A program made the position numbers and the translations under genes. Under the pieces are notes generated by a model. That model had not been told where the DNA came from. It did no database searches and saw nothing but the letters and a program-made list of their open reading frames with translations. Shown one piece after another: positions 1-34,610 of a stretch of 64,000 nucleotides of DNA (position 1 is the first letter of the stretch; each line of letters begins with the position of its first letter). The stretch is from NCBI GenBank assembly GCA_012295275.1, contig CM022676.1, positions 16,924,771 to 16,988,770 of the forward strand, in the 5' to 3' direction. Origin of the DNA: Chrysomallon squamiferum (taxonomy: Eukaryota > Mollusca > Gastropoda > Neomphalida > Peltospiridae).

Positions 1-107
1 ACAGCCGATACTTTTCACACTAAGTGGTTGTTGCATTTCGCATTTAATGATAAATGTTTTGTTCTTAGAAAAAACAACAAACAACAAGAACTAAACAAAC
101 AACATAC

Positions 108-606
108 TCTTAGGGAAGCAGCTTATTCCCAAATCCTGTTTATGACTACAGTTCTTGTTACCCCAGTCATAGAAAGAAAAGTGATTCACTCCATTTTCGT
201 CTTTAACACAGTTAACATCATCAACCCACACTGGTCCTGTTCCTTCTCCAAAATGAGCATTCTTATACGTCTTTGCGTTGAATCTAGAATTTAGAAACTA
301 CAGACTGAGTTGTCTGATCTTGGTTAGTAGAAACATTGACCAACCCGTACTACGCGATTATTCAGATTTTATCTTATTTTGTATGGCATAAATAGAAACG
401 TACTCATATTTTATAACTGTTTATAAATTAAACAGTTTAACTGAAAGTAAAACATTCTTACTGACTGAACCCTAAAAGTGTACAGATAAAGCCTGCGTCT
501 TTGTTGTCAAATCTGTCACCACAGACAGTTCCCCATGTATCGTTAAGTTTGATCTCAACTCGGCCCTGTGTTGAATCACCTTCACCATTGACTAGTCTGA
601 TAGAAC
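108..606 (-). CDS. Minus-gene SRCR domain 2 (exons 606-462 and 283-108)
   Basis: First half starts SIRLVNGEGDSTQGRVEI and ends LLGFSQ before a GTAAG donor. Second half has FNAKTYKNAHFGEGTG and ends GISC before A/GTATGTT. The cysteine expected at NHCSF in the paralogous exons (14514, 20954) is Phe here (NHFSF), so the domain has five of six standard cysteines. The exon is otherwise intact with good splice sites, so this may be a real variant or early decay. Confidence 0.85.
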
Positions 607-719
607 CTAAACAAATCATATATTAATTATATAATTTTGATATTTCATTCTAATTTCTAAGTGCTATATTTAGAATAGCCATAAAATATTGGAGATCTAG
701 AAATTTCGTTACATTATTA

Positions 720-755
<36 letters not shown>

Positions 756-1720
756 TTCTTTCTGATGTTTATTTTCAGTAACTCTGCATGTTTACTTCTA
801 CATGAGAAAATCGATTTAGTAATATTGTTCAATACTCTTGTAACTATTTGTATATTTCTTTTGAAAACTTCGCACAAGCTGTTTCTTCCCCCAACGACTT
901 TATTTTCCTATTTATATGGAAGTCAACAAGAATAATCTGAACAGTTTCACTAATGAGTTTCCTCTCTTATAAATATCTGATGTCTATAATAAGTCTTACA
1001 TGAATTACAAATGATCAAACAGTCAAACAGGAAACCAATAATCAAACAACAAAGAAGCAAATAAACAAACAAGTAAAGTAACTAATAAATACAATTAATT
1101 TCATAATTAATATATCCCATTTGACTTCAGGTTATTTTAAACCTAGCTTTTTAGTTGACTACTGTACACAATCCTAATATTATTTTTGATAATTATTACT
1201 GAAGACAAATAAAGATAGATACACACTTCAGTACAACACCTTTAAACAAACGAATGATAATTGTGATGTCAACAAGTTACTGATACACAATGAAATAAAA
1301 TAAAATAAAATAAAATGTAAACTGACCTTCACATCTGATACCAGCGTCCTGAAAGTGATAACAGTGGTTTTTACCCCAGCCAGGAAATGAACATTTTTCA
1401 ACACTGTCTTCATCTCCTTCACATCTCAGATCATGAAGCCATATTTGTCCAGTTCCCTCTCCAAAGAGACGACTTCCATATGACTTTGCATTAAAACTTC
1501 AAAAGAAATGAATAATATGTACAGTGAAATGAATGTTATTCCACAGGGTTTACTAAACATCTTCAACACATCTCATTTTAGAGTCAAAGATTTGAGAGGA
1601 AACGTAGTACTTTCTAAGTGTTTAACACAAGAATGCGTTGATACTGAAAAGATAGTTTAAATATCCTAAGTGAAATCCGATTCTTCATCATCATTACTGC
1701 TATTCTTCTTCTTCTTCTTC

Positions 1721-1767
<47 letters not shown>

Positions 1768-1771
1768 GTTA

Positions 1772-1806
<35 letters not shown>

Positions 1807-2408
1807 ATTATTATAAAATGAGTAAAAACTATGAATAAAATAAATATTATGAAACATTCTTTGGAAAAGTGTTCAGCAGACGTGCGTTTAGTGCTAAGGT
1901 TTTCGGAAGAATATACTTATTTTCTAAATTATTTCGAAACAATTTTAATTGACAATATTTGATACAATAATACTATTAATATAGTGTGAATCTAATTAAC
2001 AGCATTATAAACATTTACTACTACTACTAGTACTACTACTGCTAATACTGCAACTACTACAGTTATTATTATTTCTTACAAACATATTTCAAATGTTAAA
2101 AATACAATCGAGAGGAATTTCTCGTATTATGTATTTGAAGAAAAATTAATTTTCTTCTGGTTGTGGCTAAATTTGAATCTGCTACGTCTGTAAAAAAACT
2201 TATTATTTTATTTCATTAAACAACACAAATAAATAAATAAATAAAATATAATAAACAAATTACCGACTAAATCCTAACATGTGACATAAAACAGAAGCTT
2301 CTTTCTCATCAAAATAAGTATCACAAATTGTTCCCCACGTCCCGTTTACTTGAACCTCAACTCGACCTTGTGTTGGTTTTCCTCTTCCATTCATTAACCG
2401 TACTGGTA
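108..2408 (-). CDS. Partial SRCR-domain receptor gene (two SRCR domains, continues off left edge)
   Basis: Four exons on the minus strand encode two group-A SRCR domains, read in order 2408-2264, 1496-1327, 606-462 and 283-108. Each domain is split by a phase-2 intron (first half ends GFSR or GFSQ) and bounded by phase-1 introns, exactly as in the plus-strand gene starting at 12420. First-half exons begin PVRLMNGRG and SIRLVNGEG and contain [16 protein letters not shown]; second halves contain GEGTG, a W at the strand core, and GIRC/GISC. All splice sites are canonical (TTTCAG or TTTTGAAG acceptors, CG/GTAAT and CA/GTAAG donors). The family consists of extracellular ligand-binding receptors or secreted pattern-recognition proteins. 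No leader exon is visible between 2409 and the gap at 2550; the 5' end probably lies in or beyond the gap. The gene is head-to-head with the large SRCR gene and is its inverted paralog. Confidence 0.85.
721..754. repeat. (TTA)n microsatellite
   Basis: Uninterrupted ATT/TTA triplets inside the minus-gene intron. The orthologous position in the plus gene (about 14025-14075) also carries TAA triplets. Confidence 0.95.
1327..2408 (-). CDS. Minus-gene SRCR domain 1 (exons 2408-2264 and 1496-1327)
   Basis: First half: about 48 residues with two Cys (GTICD, VLCHMLG). Second half: about 57 residues with four Cys (LRCEGD, EKCSF, NHCYH, GIRCE). Six cysteines and a two-exon layout fit group-A SRCR. It is the counterpart of SRCR1 of the plus gene, about 90% identical by eye in the first half. 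The intervening intron carries a long (ATT)n tract at 1724-1805 and a block at 1860-1940 matching 12870-12960 inverted. Confidence 0.88.
1724..1805. repeat. (ATT)n microsatellite
   Basis: About 80 bases of ATT triplets with two GTT interruptions, followed by AT-rich sequence, in the intron between the two halves of minus-gene SRCR 1. Confidence 0.95.
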
Positions 2409-2549
2409 CTGAAATAATAACAGGTTTATATATGATCAGTAAATTATCAAAGTTCAAATTATTCAGGAGAACAGTATATACACAAATATGCAAATTTGCA
2501 CTTACAAAGATATGTGTTAAAGTATAATACAGATACCGTCATATCTTTG

Positions 2550-2749
2550 NNNNNNNNNNNNNNNNNNNNNNNNNNNNNNNNNNNNNNNNNNNNNNNNNNN
2601 NNNNNNNNNNNNNNNNNNNNNNNNNNNNNNNNNNNNNNNNNNNNNNNNNNNNNNNNNNNNNNNNNNNNNNNNNNNNNNNNNNNNNNNNNNNNNNNNNNNN
2701 NNNNNNNNNNNNNNNNNNNNNNNNNNNNNNNNNNNNNNNNNNNNNNNNN
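2550..2749. other. Assembly gap (200 N)
   Basis: Exactly 200 N. It falls at the edge of the left arm of the inverted SRCR duplication, where unassembled sequence could hide the 5' exons and promoter of the minus-strand gene. Confidence 0.99.
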
Positions 2750-3120
2750 TTATATAGAATTGTTACAGCCATTTCATGTTTTATCATTGTATACATTTAC
2801 AGGTCAAGAAATCTCCATAACAGGTTTGTATAGGTTTTAAATATATATCCTTTACTGCAGTCGATTATGCGCACCTGCGTATGTTTGTGCTACATTACTA
2901 TTAGATTCTCCAAAGCATTTGAATTTATTGTCCGCTATTTTTAGTGAGCTTTGAATCCTTGATTTGTTTTGTATTCGAAGTCGAATCTGAATTAAACATT
3001 TTATGAATGGAACATTTGAAATGTTTTCTTTGTGCTAGTTGTACGAAACTTACCTCGTATTGTGAAAGAAGAAGCATTTAGTATCAATCAAAAGCTTATA
3101 GATCTTTTATCTCTCTTTAT

Positions 3121-3312
3121 GAAAGCAAAAACGTTTATATTGGATATTACAAATGACATTACGCGACAGAAATTTTGTTTTGTCTAGTTTATGTGTAGCG
3201 TGTGAAAGGTGTATCGCGAACGTTGGTCACACACTACAAATAAAATATACAAAACAAACATTATGTCGTGTAATGTCATTTATAATATCCAATATAAACA
3301 TCTTTGCTTCCA
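3121..3312. repeat. Imperfect inverted repeat (hairpin)
   Basis: Left arm about 3121-3207 and right arm about 3228-3312 are reverse complements with scattered mismatches: GTTTATATTGGATATTA and AATGACATTACGCGAC on the left appear inverted on the right. The spacer is about 20 bp. It lies directly upstream of the candidate tail exon at 3350. It may be the fold-back end of an inverted duplication. Confidence 0.8.
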
Positions 3313-3349
3313 GAAATCTGGAGAAAAGGTTTATGAAGAACTTCTGTAG

Positions 3350-3577
3350 CAGCAGACACGTTTCAAAACTAACAGCTGTGTTTCGTCTCTTAAAGCACAG
3401 AGAAAGGGAAGATTTAACCCTCTGTCTGAGAGAAAAGTCAACAGCGTGTTTATTCAGAACCACGCGGAGTCTTACAATACGACTGATGAAATGGATTCTC
3501 CTCAGCCAGAACCTCCAGAATTCTGTTACACCTCCCCAAATCACTCTACCTGTAAATACGCAAACCTACACGTTTAA
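3350..3577 (+). CDS. Candidate orphan cytoplasmic-tail exon with tyrosine motifs
   Basis: An open frame of 75 codons with no Met follows an acceptor-like CTTCTGTAG. Composition is that of a receptor tail: basic start (SSLKAQRKGR), then polar, Pro/Ser/Thr-rich sequence with PQPEPPE and four tyrosines in the contexts ESYNTT, FCYTSP and CKYANLHV just before the stop. YANL fits the Yxx-phi sorting pattern and is ITIM-like. The frame could also end at a possible donor inside it (CT/GTAAAT, 3551). No matching extracellular exons precede it, because the region to the left is the N gap and minus-strand SRCR exons. A 34-bp hydrophobic mini-exon candidate (2769-2802, CAG/...AG/GTCAAG) lies upstream but its phase does not join directly. 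It may be the surviving 3' end of a broken receptor gene. The minus-strand frame over the same bases looks non-coding. Confidence 0.35.
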   Translation, partial: QQTRFKTNSCVSSLKAQRKGRFNPLSERKVNSVFIQNHAESYNTTDEMDSPQPEPPEFCYTSPNHSTCKYANLHV

Positions 3578-3639
3578 ATAGAATCTAAAACATACCATCA
3601 GAAATGTTCGATAACCGTGAACAGGATCACTGTAAATAT

Positions 3640-3900
3640 ACATGGATCATATTACTACTGTTATAAAAATCAGGTATACAAAATGTCAAAGGTCACTTAC
3701 AGACATATAAAATGTATCTATATATCATATCACGCACCGACGTCACCCTTCACCTAACACGTTTCAAGAACAACAAGTCGAGTTGTATTAAAATTTAAAC
3801 TTAAAACGTTTTTCTATATATACGGTGTTTGAGTCATGGACTCTAAACGCGTTTCAATAATTATTATTATATTTATTACTTTTTATAATTATTATTTTTG

Positions 3901-3933
<33 letters not shown>

Positions 3934-4200
3934 GTATTATTATTAGTATTATTATTTACTTATTTCTTTGCTTGTTTCTATCCATCTTTTAAATCGCTGA
4001 TGTTAGACATTTTGTACTGTATTTTTCTTTTAATTATGAATATAATATTTGGACGTCAGCTAACTCTTGTTGCATATTTTTTATAGCAATATTTGGAAGT
4101 AAGCCAGCTCTAGAATAGTCGAACGTTACATCGAAGAGAACAGTTCTTTGTGAATGTATGAATGTCTTTGTATGTGTGTATGCACATCGGTGTGACTTAT
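3640..4200. repeat. Dispersed repeat, copy 1 (with internal TTA tract)
   Basis: 3655-3775 matches 32790-32905 closely (shared ACATATAAAATGTATCTATAT and CATATCACGCACC). The block from the TTA tract to about 4190 (shared GACGTCAGC..., GAACAGTTCT, GTGAATGTATGAATGT) recurs at 4460-4755 and more weakly at 33776-33850. Confidence 0.75.
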
Positions 4201-4459
4201 TAGTGAGTCTTTGACAGACATATTTGTAATCATAATTTTGTTTTCTCTGTAGTAAATTATATAATATTCTGACAATCCTTATTTTAAGATTCCCAAATAA
4301 AGCCGAATGTCTGATACATTTTATATTTTGTAGGTATGATACTACAGTAATATTTATTGTGCTGTAGTGTATATTAGGTTTATAAATTCATATTCTTACG
4401 GTTCTTCAATATTTAGCTGATTAGTGTCAGAAAATGGGGCAACTACGGATCATTATGAT

Positions 4460-4472
4460 TATTATGATTATT

Positions 4473-4530
<58 letters not shown>

Positions 4531-4755
4531 GCTCTCTGTTTGTATGTTTCTTTTTAGTCACTGCCGTCAGACATTTTGTATTGTATTTTTTTTTTGGTTA
4601 TTATGAATATAATATTTGAACGTCAGCCAGCTGTTTTTGTATATATTTTATGGCAATATTTGGATGTAAGGCAGCACTACAATAATGGAAAGTAACGTCG
4701 AGGAGAACAGTTCTGTGTGAATGTATGAATGTTTTTGTATGCGTGTATGCGCATA
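4460..4755. repeat. Dispersed repeat, tandem copy 2
   Basis: A second copy of the 3890-4190 segment in direct orientation, spaced about 560 bp. It shares the TTA/TTTA tract, CAGACATTTTGTA, TTATGAATATAATATTTG and the GAGAACAGTTCTGTGTGAATG block. Confidence 0.8.
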
Positions 4756-4896
4756 CAACAAAGGAGAGGTTAACAGAGAGAGATATATTATTTGTCATTA
4801 TATTTTTCTTCCCGTGGGAACTTTTATACAACTTAACTACATCTATATCTAAATCTTTACGTTTTATACATTAAATATTTAATTCTTACATGAAAT

Positions 4897-4985
4897 TCAT
4901 GCCCTGTAAGTGACACCAAAACCACATACATTGTTAGCAACACTAGCAATCTCACCATCACATCGTGTACCATGATGGTTTGTGG
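4897..4985 (-). pseudogene. Proprotein convertase (furin/kexin-type) catalytic-His exon fragment
   Basis: After a strong acceptor (TTTTGTTGCAG, minus strand) the frame reads HHGTRCDGEIASVANNVCGF and then GVTYRA before TGA. HGTRC-GE-A--ANN-CG-GVAY is the signature around the active-site histidine of subtilisin-like proprotein convertases, enzymes that cleave precursors at dibasic sites in the secretory pathway. The catalytic His, the adjacent Cys and the ANN/CG positions are kept. The stop falls where the family continues with a GGVRMLDG-type strand, and a GTAAG follows just downstream (4885-4889). I found no other convertase exons nearby, so this is most likely a captured or duplicated exon, or a decayed gene. 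Confidence 0.6.
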
Positions 4986-4989
4986 CTGC

Positions 4990-7370
4990 AACAAAATAAT
5001 CAGAATAGTTTTAATTTTACTTGTCAAGTCTTTAGTTTTTTTTCAAAATCAAAAATGATTTTAACATATACATTCAGTATAAGATGTTTTATTTAGACTT
5101 AGGATAATGTTTTTATTGTTCATTACTGCCCCAGAAAACAATTGATAATATCTGAAATGTTGCCCTGGATTATATCATCTTTATATTATTATTATTATTA
5201 TTATTATTAATATTATTTTTATTATTACTATTATTATTATTTGTTAACACATAAATAAATAACAATATCATTATAATATTAAGTTAAATTAAAAAACGAA
5301 TTTAATAACAGGAAGAGGGACACAGAGAGGGACAGAGAAAGAGAGAGAGATATATGAGGATGAAGATATTAAAAACAAAATATCGATAATATAAAGTCTT
5401 TTATTATAATGATATGACGATGATAATAGTGATGACGATTAAACAGTTACAAGTACTATCCAAATCAAAATGTTTTAACTCAAGATTCACACAAAGTTAA
5501 TACAAATAAATTGACGGACACTGAACAAAATTTTGAGGTCACTAGGCATAGGTTCAGAATCATTATCATTGATCTCCCAGCTGACTTTTTACAGCTTACT
5601 TTTGTCTAATATTCAATGTTTGTCTACTTGTTATGAAAGAGTTATCCGTTAAAACATTACAGGTTACCTAAAGATAATTCCAAGATGCTTTTCTTTGCGA
5701 AATTTCAGTATACCAAGACCAACATATGAAGTTAAATCTGGTTGGTGCCAGTTATGCATCTGAGCTAAAAATAGTGTATGAAGGTATATGTGGGCGTTAT
5801 TTACGAGTATCAAATGTGCTTAGAGCAGAGCAGTTTTTTCTAACTGACTGTCACATCTGTGTGAATAGACGTGTGTGTGTGTGTATGTGTTTGTTAAGTT
5901 GAGTGCATGTCATTGTCTACATATTTGTTTGTTTCTGTGTGTGTCTATATCCTTGCCAAAATTTATGTTAAAATGTACTGATAGAGAAAAGTAATCTAAA
6001 TTTGTTCTGCACACTACTAGACTGTATTATTTCATTTCGGCTGATCCAGTATAAGGATGATTCCACGGTATCAAGATTCAGAAGTGTTTGATCTCTTAGC
6101 AACTGTCATGACTACTAAAAGGGAACTCAACACCTATGCTGTACTATCTCTGATGATAAAAACATTTTAATGCATGATCAAGTAATCTGATGACTTAACC
6201 AAACATTGAGAGACATTAAAAATCATACCGAAGTTGCCTAGGATTTCCCAGTGTTTTGTTACACTGGTACCGTGGTAATTCCCGTCATGAATGAAATTTA
6301 CATCTCTGGAAATATGTTGAACAGCACACTCTACAACACTCCAGTCGTTAACTTCTTTTCTTTTTTTCTTTTTTTTTTCGCTTTTTAATTAGTCAAGGAA
6401 ATGAGCAAACCGGCTATACTGAAAAATTGTTTGTGATTATCATTATTCTGCAAGTTTCATTTGGTTGTAATTAGCGAAACTGCTTCTTGCACTAAACATA
6501 TTGAATCACAAAGAGAAACGTTAAAAACTTGCTTTTAAATTTTATCTTTGTTTAGACCACCGCTTCATAATACAGAAATGTTGAGACAGCAATCCGATCA
6601 TGAAACAATAAGTCTAGTATTTTTGTTATTAGCAATGGAACTGTAACATGCGCTTCACCACTGATATAATAACACAGAGCAGAAACTTGAAAAATATCAC
6701 CTAGAAGGAAAACACATAAGATTGTGTTTTTTAAAAAGTTGAAATATATAGTAGGAATGAAGAAGTTCTCGCTATAGTTCGTATTCTGGGAAGATCAAGC
6801 AAATATCCATTCATAATTATTATAATCAATTAGCAAGTACAAAGTTTAAGTGTGAAGAGAGAATGGAGAGAATTATACTGAAATTCATGTTCATTAATTG
6901 TTTAATAGTTAAGATTCAGACTGCGCCCATACTGATAAATGACTGCGTATCGTAGACACATTTAGTGCTATTCTGATCAATATCACTAATAATGATTTGT
7001 TGATCGTTCATGAACCAATTATTTATATGTGTTTTATATCCAGTAACCTAAAGATAATGTTTTCTCGAATCCTGAATTCGCTGAAAAATTTATATCAGAA
7101 TAGCCATTACAAATGAATCAGTGTTCAGTTAATCTCTATCACACAAACTCACGGACACTATCACACTTAAACACACACGTACCTTATGTTGGTTTCGGTT
7201 TCTGGAGTATACACACTGACAAACTATTTTAAATCAATAAATAGAGATAGACGTCATATTGGTGGATAAATGCACACGGTATATAAATTGGTGGATAAAC
7301 AGACATGAATAAGTAACATACGTACTTTGCCTTTATGTCATACTGACATGCGCCACTTGTAAATTTGCAT
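4990..7370. other. Gene-free upstream region of the SRCR receptor gene
   Basis: AT-rich with short TTA tracts (5182-5240) and no supportable ORF. From about 5780 the sequence is the left member of a diverged tandem duplication: blocks at 5785-5830, 6018-6110 and 6960-7190 recur at 9205-9260, 9480-9560 and later. An open minus-strand frame at about 6230-6350 (containing NYHGTSVTKHWE) has no recognisable homology. Confidence 0.6.
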
Positions 7371-7390
7371 TCGTCAGTCAACGAGCTATG

Positions 7391-7399
7391 TATATAAAG
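7391..7399 (+). promoter_or_regulatory. TATA box of the SRCR receptor gene
   Basis: TATATAAAG lies 84 bp before the leader ATG at 7475 and 39 bp before the first in-frame ATG (7430). A start site about 30 bp downstream (near 7420) would give a short leader. The block CGTCAGTCAA...ATGTATATAA is conserved at 10236-10260 in front of the decayed leader copy, supporting functional selection or recent duplication of a promoter. Confidence 0.6.
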
Positions 7400-7474
7400 A
7401 AAGGAATCGGGATCTAAATCACAGTAGTTGTGTTTGACCGAGACAAAATGATCTGTACAGTTTTTATAAAAGAA

Positions 7475-30393
<22,919 letters not shown>

Positions 30394-31027
30394 AATATCT
30401 CTTTATTAATGTATTTACTTAAAACATCGACACAGCTTATGTTATTAATTTTACAATGCGTATACATACGCATACAAACATACTTACATGGGTTAAACAT
30501 TTGGCAATTATTCAGAATTATTGAATTTGATTAACCAACAGAGGCAATTAAATATCTATGTTTTGCTTTTCATACAAGAACCTCGTTATACAAATTTGTT
30601 TCAAATCTTGTTTGATACTTGCATTATCTTTACGTTAGGACAATGTAATATGCAGTGTATGTTTGTGTAGTAAGTTATGTTTTAAAATTAAAGTGTGTTT
30701 CTTTCAATTAACTTGTACTGTACAGCATATTATTGCGATAAATCTGTAAAACTGTGATTAAACTTTTTTTAGTCATATTCTGATTAATCTATACATAGTA
30801 AATTTTATAATCTAACATTCTGTAAACATGATTGTAACTGGTTGTAGCTGTGTTAAATCACTGGTTAAAACCAGTGTATACAATCCATTAATTATACACT
30901 AAACACACATGTATGTCACATTTGTCTAAATACTTATTTCTGACTTCACGATTTATAAACAAGTTAAATGTGCTTTGTATATAACTTACATTATATTCAT
31001 TTTAAGATAGGAAACAGTGAAAGTAAG

Positions 31028-31033
31028 AATAAA
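31028..31033 (+). terminator. Possible polyadenylation signal of the SRCR receptor gene
   Basis: AATAAA 635 nt after the stop codon. Variant ATTAAA sites at 30687 and 30757 are also possible; no choice can be made from sequence alone. Confidence 0.35.
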
Positions 31034-31348
31034 TAATCTCACACTATCAATAAGAAACTAAAATCATTAAACAAGTCTCTAATGATATGTAATTATTTCC
31101 GTAAATAATGACAAAGCGTTCTGCAAACTTCCTTCAGTTTCCTACAGCTTTTAGTAATTTATTAACTTACTTATTTGTTTTTCTATCTGTCTGTCTATCC
31201 GTCTCTCTATTTATTTATAGCTGATTTATTATATTCATCACGTCATCATTTATTTATTATATTCATCATACTCGTCATCATTCTTCTATTTATTTAATTG
31301 TTTTGATTAATTAATTGATTAATTAATTAATTAATGTATTTATTTATT

Positions 31349-31349
31349 A

Positions 31350-31393
<44 letters not shown>

Positions 31394-31402
31394 TACTATT
31401 AC

Positions 31403-31454
<52 letters not shown>

Positions 31455-31455
31455 T
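31349..31455. repeat. (TTA)n microsatellite
   Basis: About 105 bp of TTA triplets with a few TAC interruptions, 0.9 kb after the receptor gene. Confidence 0.95.
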
Positions 31456-31519
31456 TGTTATTGTTGTGGCGTGTATCTGTGTGAATGTATGTGGAACGCT
31501 TGGACCCAGTCTAATTTAA

Positions 31520-31690
31520 GGGAGGTAACCCATATTAACTATTATACTTTTAGTGCTAGAGTCATCGCTCTGTTTCTCACTTTGCATGTAAATCGATCTA
31601 ATACTTATGATTTCAGATACAAATTTGCTGACTTTGTCAGACATATCTCCAAAGTAAGTAAACGTAATGTTCTTGTTACACACACTTGTT
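31520..31690 (+). repeat. Repeat carrying a 37-bp exon-like core, copy 1
   Basis: GGAGGTAACCCATATTAA...AATCGATCTAATACTTATGATTTCAG is followed by 37 bp and AAA/GTAAGT. The same block recurs at 37544-37715. The 37-bp core (31617-31653) is flanked by a good acceptor and consensus donor and is open in one frame (YKFADFVRHISK). The two copies bracket the secreted-peptide gene. Confidence 0.7.
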
Positions 31691-32267
31691 TTTGTCTAAA
31701 CTTTGTGATATCAGGAAAATATATTTATTCTAAGAATTTCATCAGTCTAATCATGCTTATTTTGAGATACTTATCTGTCTGTGTTTGTTGAAGATGATCA
31801 AAAACAGTTTACATATATATGTACGTGTGTGTCTGTGTGTGCGAGGCAGAAAGACAGTGTGCATGCATGTGTATATGTGTGATGGATATATATATATATA
31901 TATGTACATACACAACAAAGTGAGTGACAGTTTGATGTTTTCGTGTAATTTACTTGTAGATGAGCCTTTGGCAAAGATAGTAAACAGTAAGAGATAGACA
32001 ACAAAAGGCACACTGGCTCCTTCTATTAGCAGTATCAAAGTTGAAGTATAACACTCTACAGGATGTTGACGTTACCTGAGTAAAGATGAAGGAAAAACAG
32101 TTAGATCAGTACTTTTATGTCAACTCTGAGAGGGCAGACATTTTAAATACGGATCGTACAAAACATTCGAACTTTCAGTATAGAATCTACTTATTCATTT
32201 GGAAACTAATTTAAATAGATGAAACAGGACATTTATAGTACTAAACGATAAACTGTGTCATAAAGGA

Positions 32268-32361
32268 ATTGTTATTGTTATTATTCTTCTTCTTCTACTT
32301 CTTCTTCTTCTTTTTCTTCTTCTTCTTCTTCTTATTATTATTATTATTATTATTATTTTTA

Positions 32362-32401
<40 letters not shown>

Positions 32402-32516
32402 GTTTATTATTATTATGCTTATATATATTTTATGTCAGATATTGTAAATTGCATTAAGCCATTATACCAAGTTTTCTTTCTATACCTAGTATTATCAGGG
32501 ATACCCTACAAAGATA

Positions 32517-32605
<89 letters not shown>

Positions 32606-32623
32606 TTCCTCTTATACGACAGG

Positions 32624-32661
<38 letters not shown>

Positions 32662-32665
32662 TAGA
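32268..32665. repeat. Compound microsatellite cluster
   Basis: TTC triplets (32285-32332), TTA triplets (to about 32420), (TC)n at 32517-32602 and (TA)n/(GATA)n at 32626-32690. No gene. Confidence 0.95.
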
Positions 32666-32742
32666 TAGATATAGATATAGATATACATATATCTCTGTGT
32701 GTGTATCTGTGGGTATGCATGTGTGAAAAAAACGAATTGAAA

Positions 32743-33850
32743 ATGATTTGTTCTCATCATTCTTGTAGCCAGATGCATGGTTCATGTAACTACAGTTATA
32801 TAAAACTGTCATACAAAATGTCAAATAACACTTACAGACATATAAAATGTATCTATATGTCATATCACGCACCGGCGTCACCCTTCAACAAACACGTTAT
32901 CAACAACTACAACAAGTACAACAACAACAACAACAAAAATAATAATAATAATAACAACAACAACAACAACAACAATAATAATAAATTAATTAATTTAATG
33001 CTGTTTATTTGCATTTTACGCTCCTAGTTTAAAAAAGAAATATTGGAACAAATAAAACAGAACAAAACAAAATGTGTGTGTAATCAATTTTGAAATAGAA
33101 AAGTCTACATACCAAACATTTGCAGTCAGCTTCAGCGGATGTATCTGATGATGTGGTATATAAACTGAGTTTTTATTTTCTGTTGATGTAAACATTAACG
33201 TTTCCACGAAATTAACTGATAAGTGTACTTTCACTTTAATTACCGTTTATACCAGAGTACAGGGGACAAAATGTAGAAATATTTCTTCAAACACATTTAC
33301 ATATGCATATAAAATCACTTACACAAATACATGTGCAAGCATACGTAAATATATAAGTCACTAATGCACACAGATAATGTTCACACTCATCCGCACACAT
33401 ACGCAAGATATGCTAGACAATTCAGTCTAAAGGAAGCGTTTGGAACTGGTATAAAAGATCAGTAGTAGCCGCTATTTTCCTGAAAGTATTTAATTATAAG
33501 TTTATACATTGTTATATTTCACAATTTTATACTGTAATACTCTCAGAATATTTTATCAGAAGTTGATCTTTGATACTGGTACCAATCTTTATTTTATTTT
33601 ATTTTTATTTTTATTTTTATTTTTTGTTATTATTATTATTTTATTTTATTAACGTAAAATATATAGCGCTGCTCTAAAATTTGAACTCAAAACTAATCAT
33701 GTAAAAGTTATGGTAAACGTGTTTCTATAATTAAATGTATTTATTTATTTATTTATGTGTTTGTTTTAGATCTGTGACGTCAGCCAAATTTAGTGTTAAT
33801 TGAATGTTACGGCGAAAGGATCAATGTGAATGTCTCTGTGTGTGTGTGAG
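32743..33850. repeat. Dispersed repeat, expanded copy 3
   Basis: 32743-32905 matches 3620-3780 (CAAAATGTCAAA, ACATATAAAATGTATCTATAT, CATATCACGCACCGGCGTCA). 33654-33850 resembles 3790-4170 (TAAAATTTGAACT, GTTTCTATAATTA, GACGTCAGCC). The interior has grown by (CAA)n/(AAT)n and other insertions. No coding content. Confidence 0.6.
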
Positions 33851-33921
33851 TGTCTGTGCGAGTGAGTGTGTGTGTGTGTGTGTGTGTGAGTGAGTGTGTG
33901 TGTGTGTGTGAGTGAGTGAGA

Positions 33922-34000
<79 letters not shown>
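33838..34000. repeat. (GT)n and (GA)n microsatellites
   Basis: GT/GA-rich tract (33838-33920) followed by a pure (GA)n run to 34000. Confidence 0.95.
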
Positions 34001-34002
<2 letters not shown>

Positions 34003-34264
34003 GTTATTTTTCATTATTTGCAGTGTCATACGTATTTATCTATCTATGTAATCATATATATAATGATGATAAGATTAAAACTAAATTAGTTTTCACAGCT
34101 AAACGTACAGTTGTAATTCAGTTACTGGTATCAGTTAAATGAAAGTGAGGAATGGCAACATTTGTTTCACAACATCCGGTTTATTTATATATTTTTATTT
34201 TTTATTTCTATTTATATATTTATATATTTATTTGTATATTTATATATTTTTGTATTCATTTATT

Positions 34265-34375
<111 letters not shown>

Positions 34376-34610
34376 TGTGTGTTTTATTACAACTAAAAGA
34401 TTGCGGACGTCCAGAAATGAACAATGATTATGCTAATACCAAGAGATAAATTACTGTTCACAAGAAACTCTAAATGTAATTAGTTGGTGGGAAGTTCACT
34501 GTTGAAATCGGTTGAGAAGTGGCGACATTTGTATCAGAGGTTCATGTTTCTTTCTCTATTTAAACACCAACAACATCATCGTCAACATCACTCGGACGAA
34601 GACAACCAAG

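Noticed and set aside
28-294. Plus-strand ORF of 88 codons
   Set aside because: It is the antisense shadow of the minus-strand SRCR exon 283-108.
6230-6360. Minus-strand open stretch containing NYHGTSVTKHWE
   Set aside because: No Met, no good acceptor (polypurine upstream) and no similarity I recognise. The HGT string alone does not make it part of the convertase at 4.9 kb.
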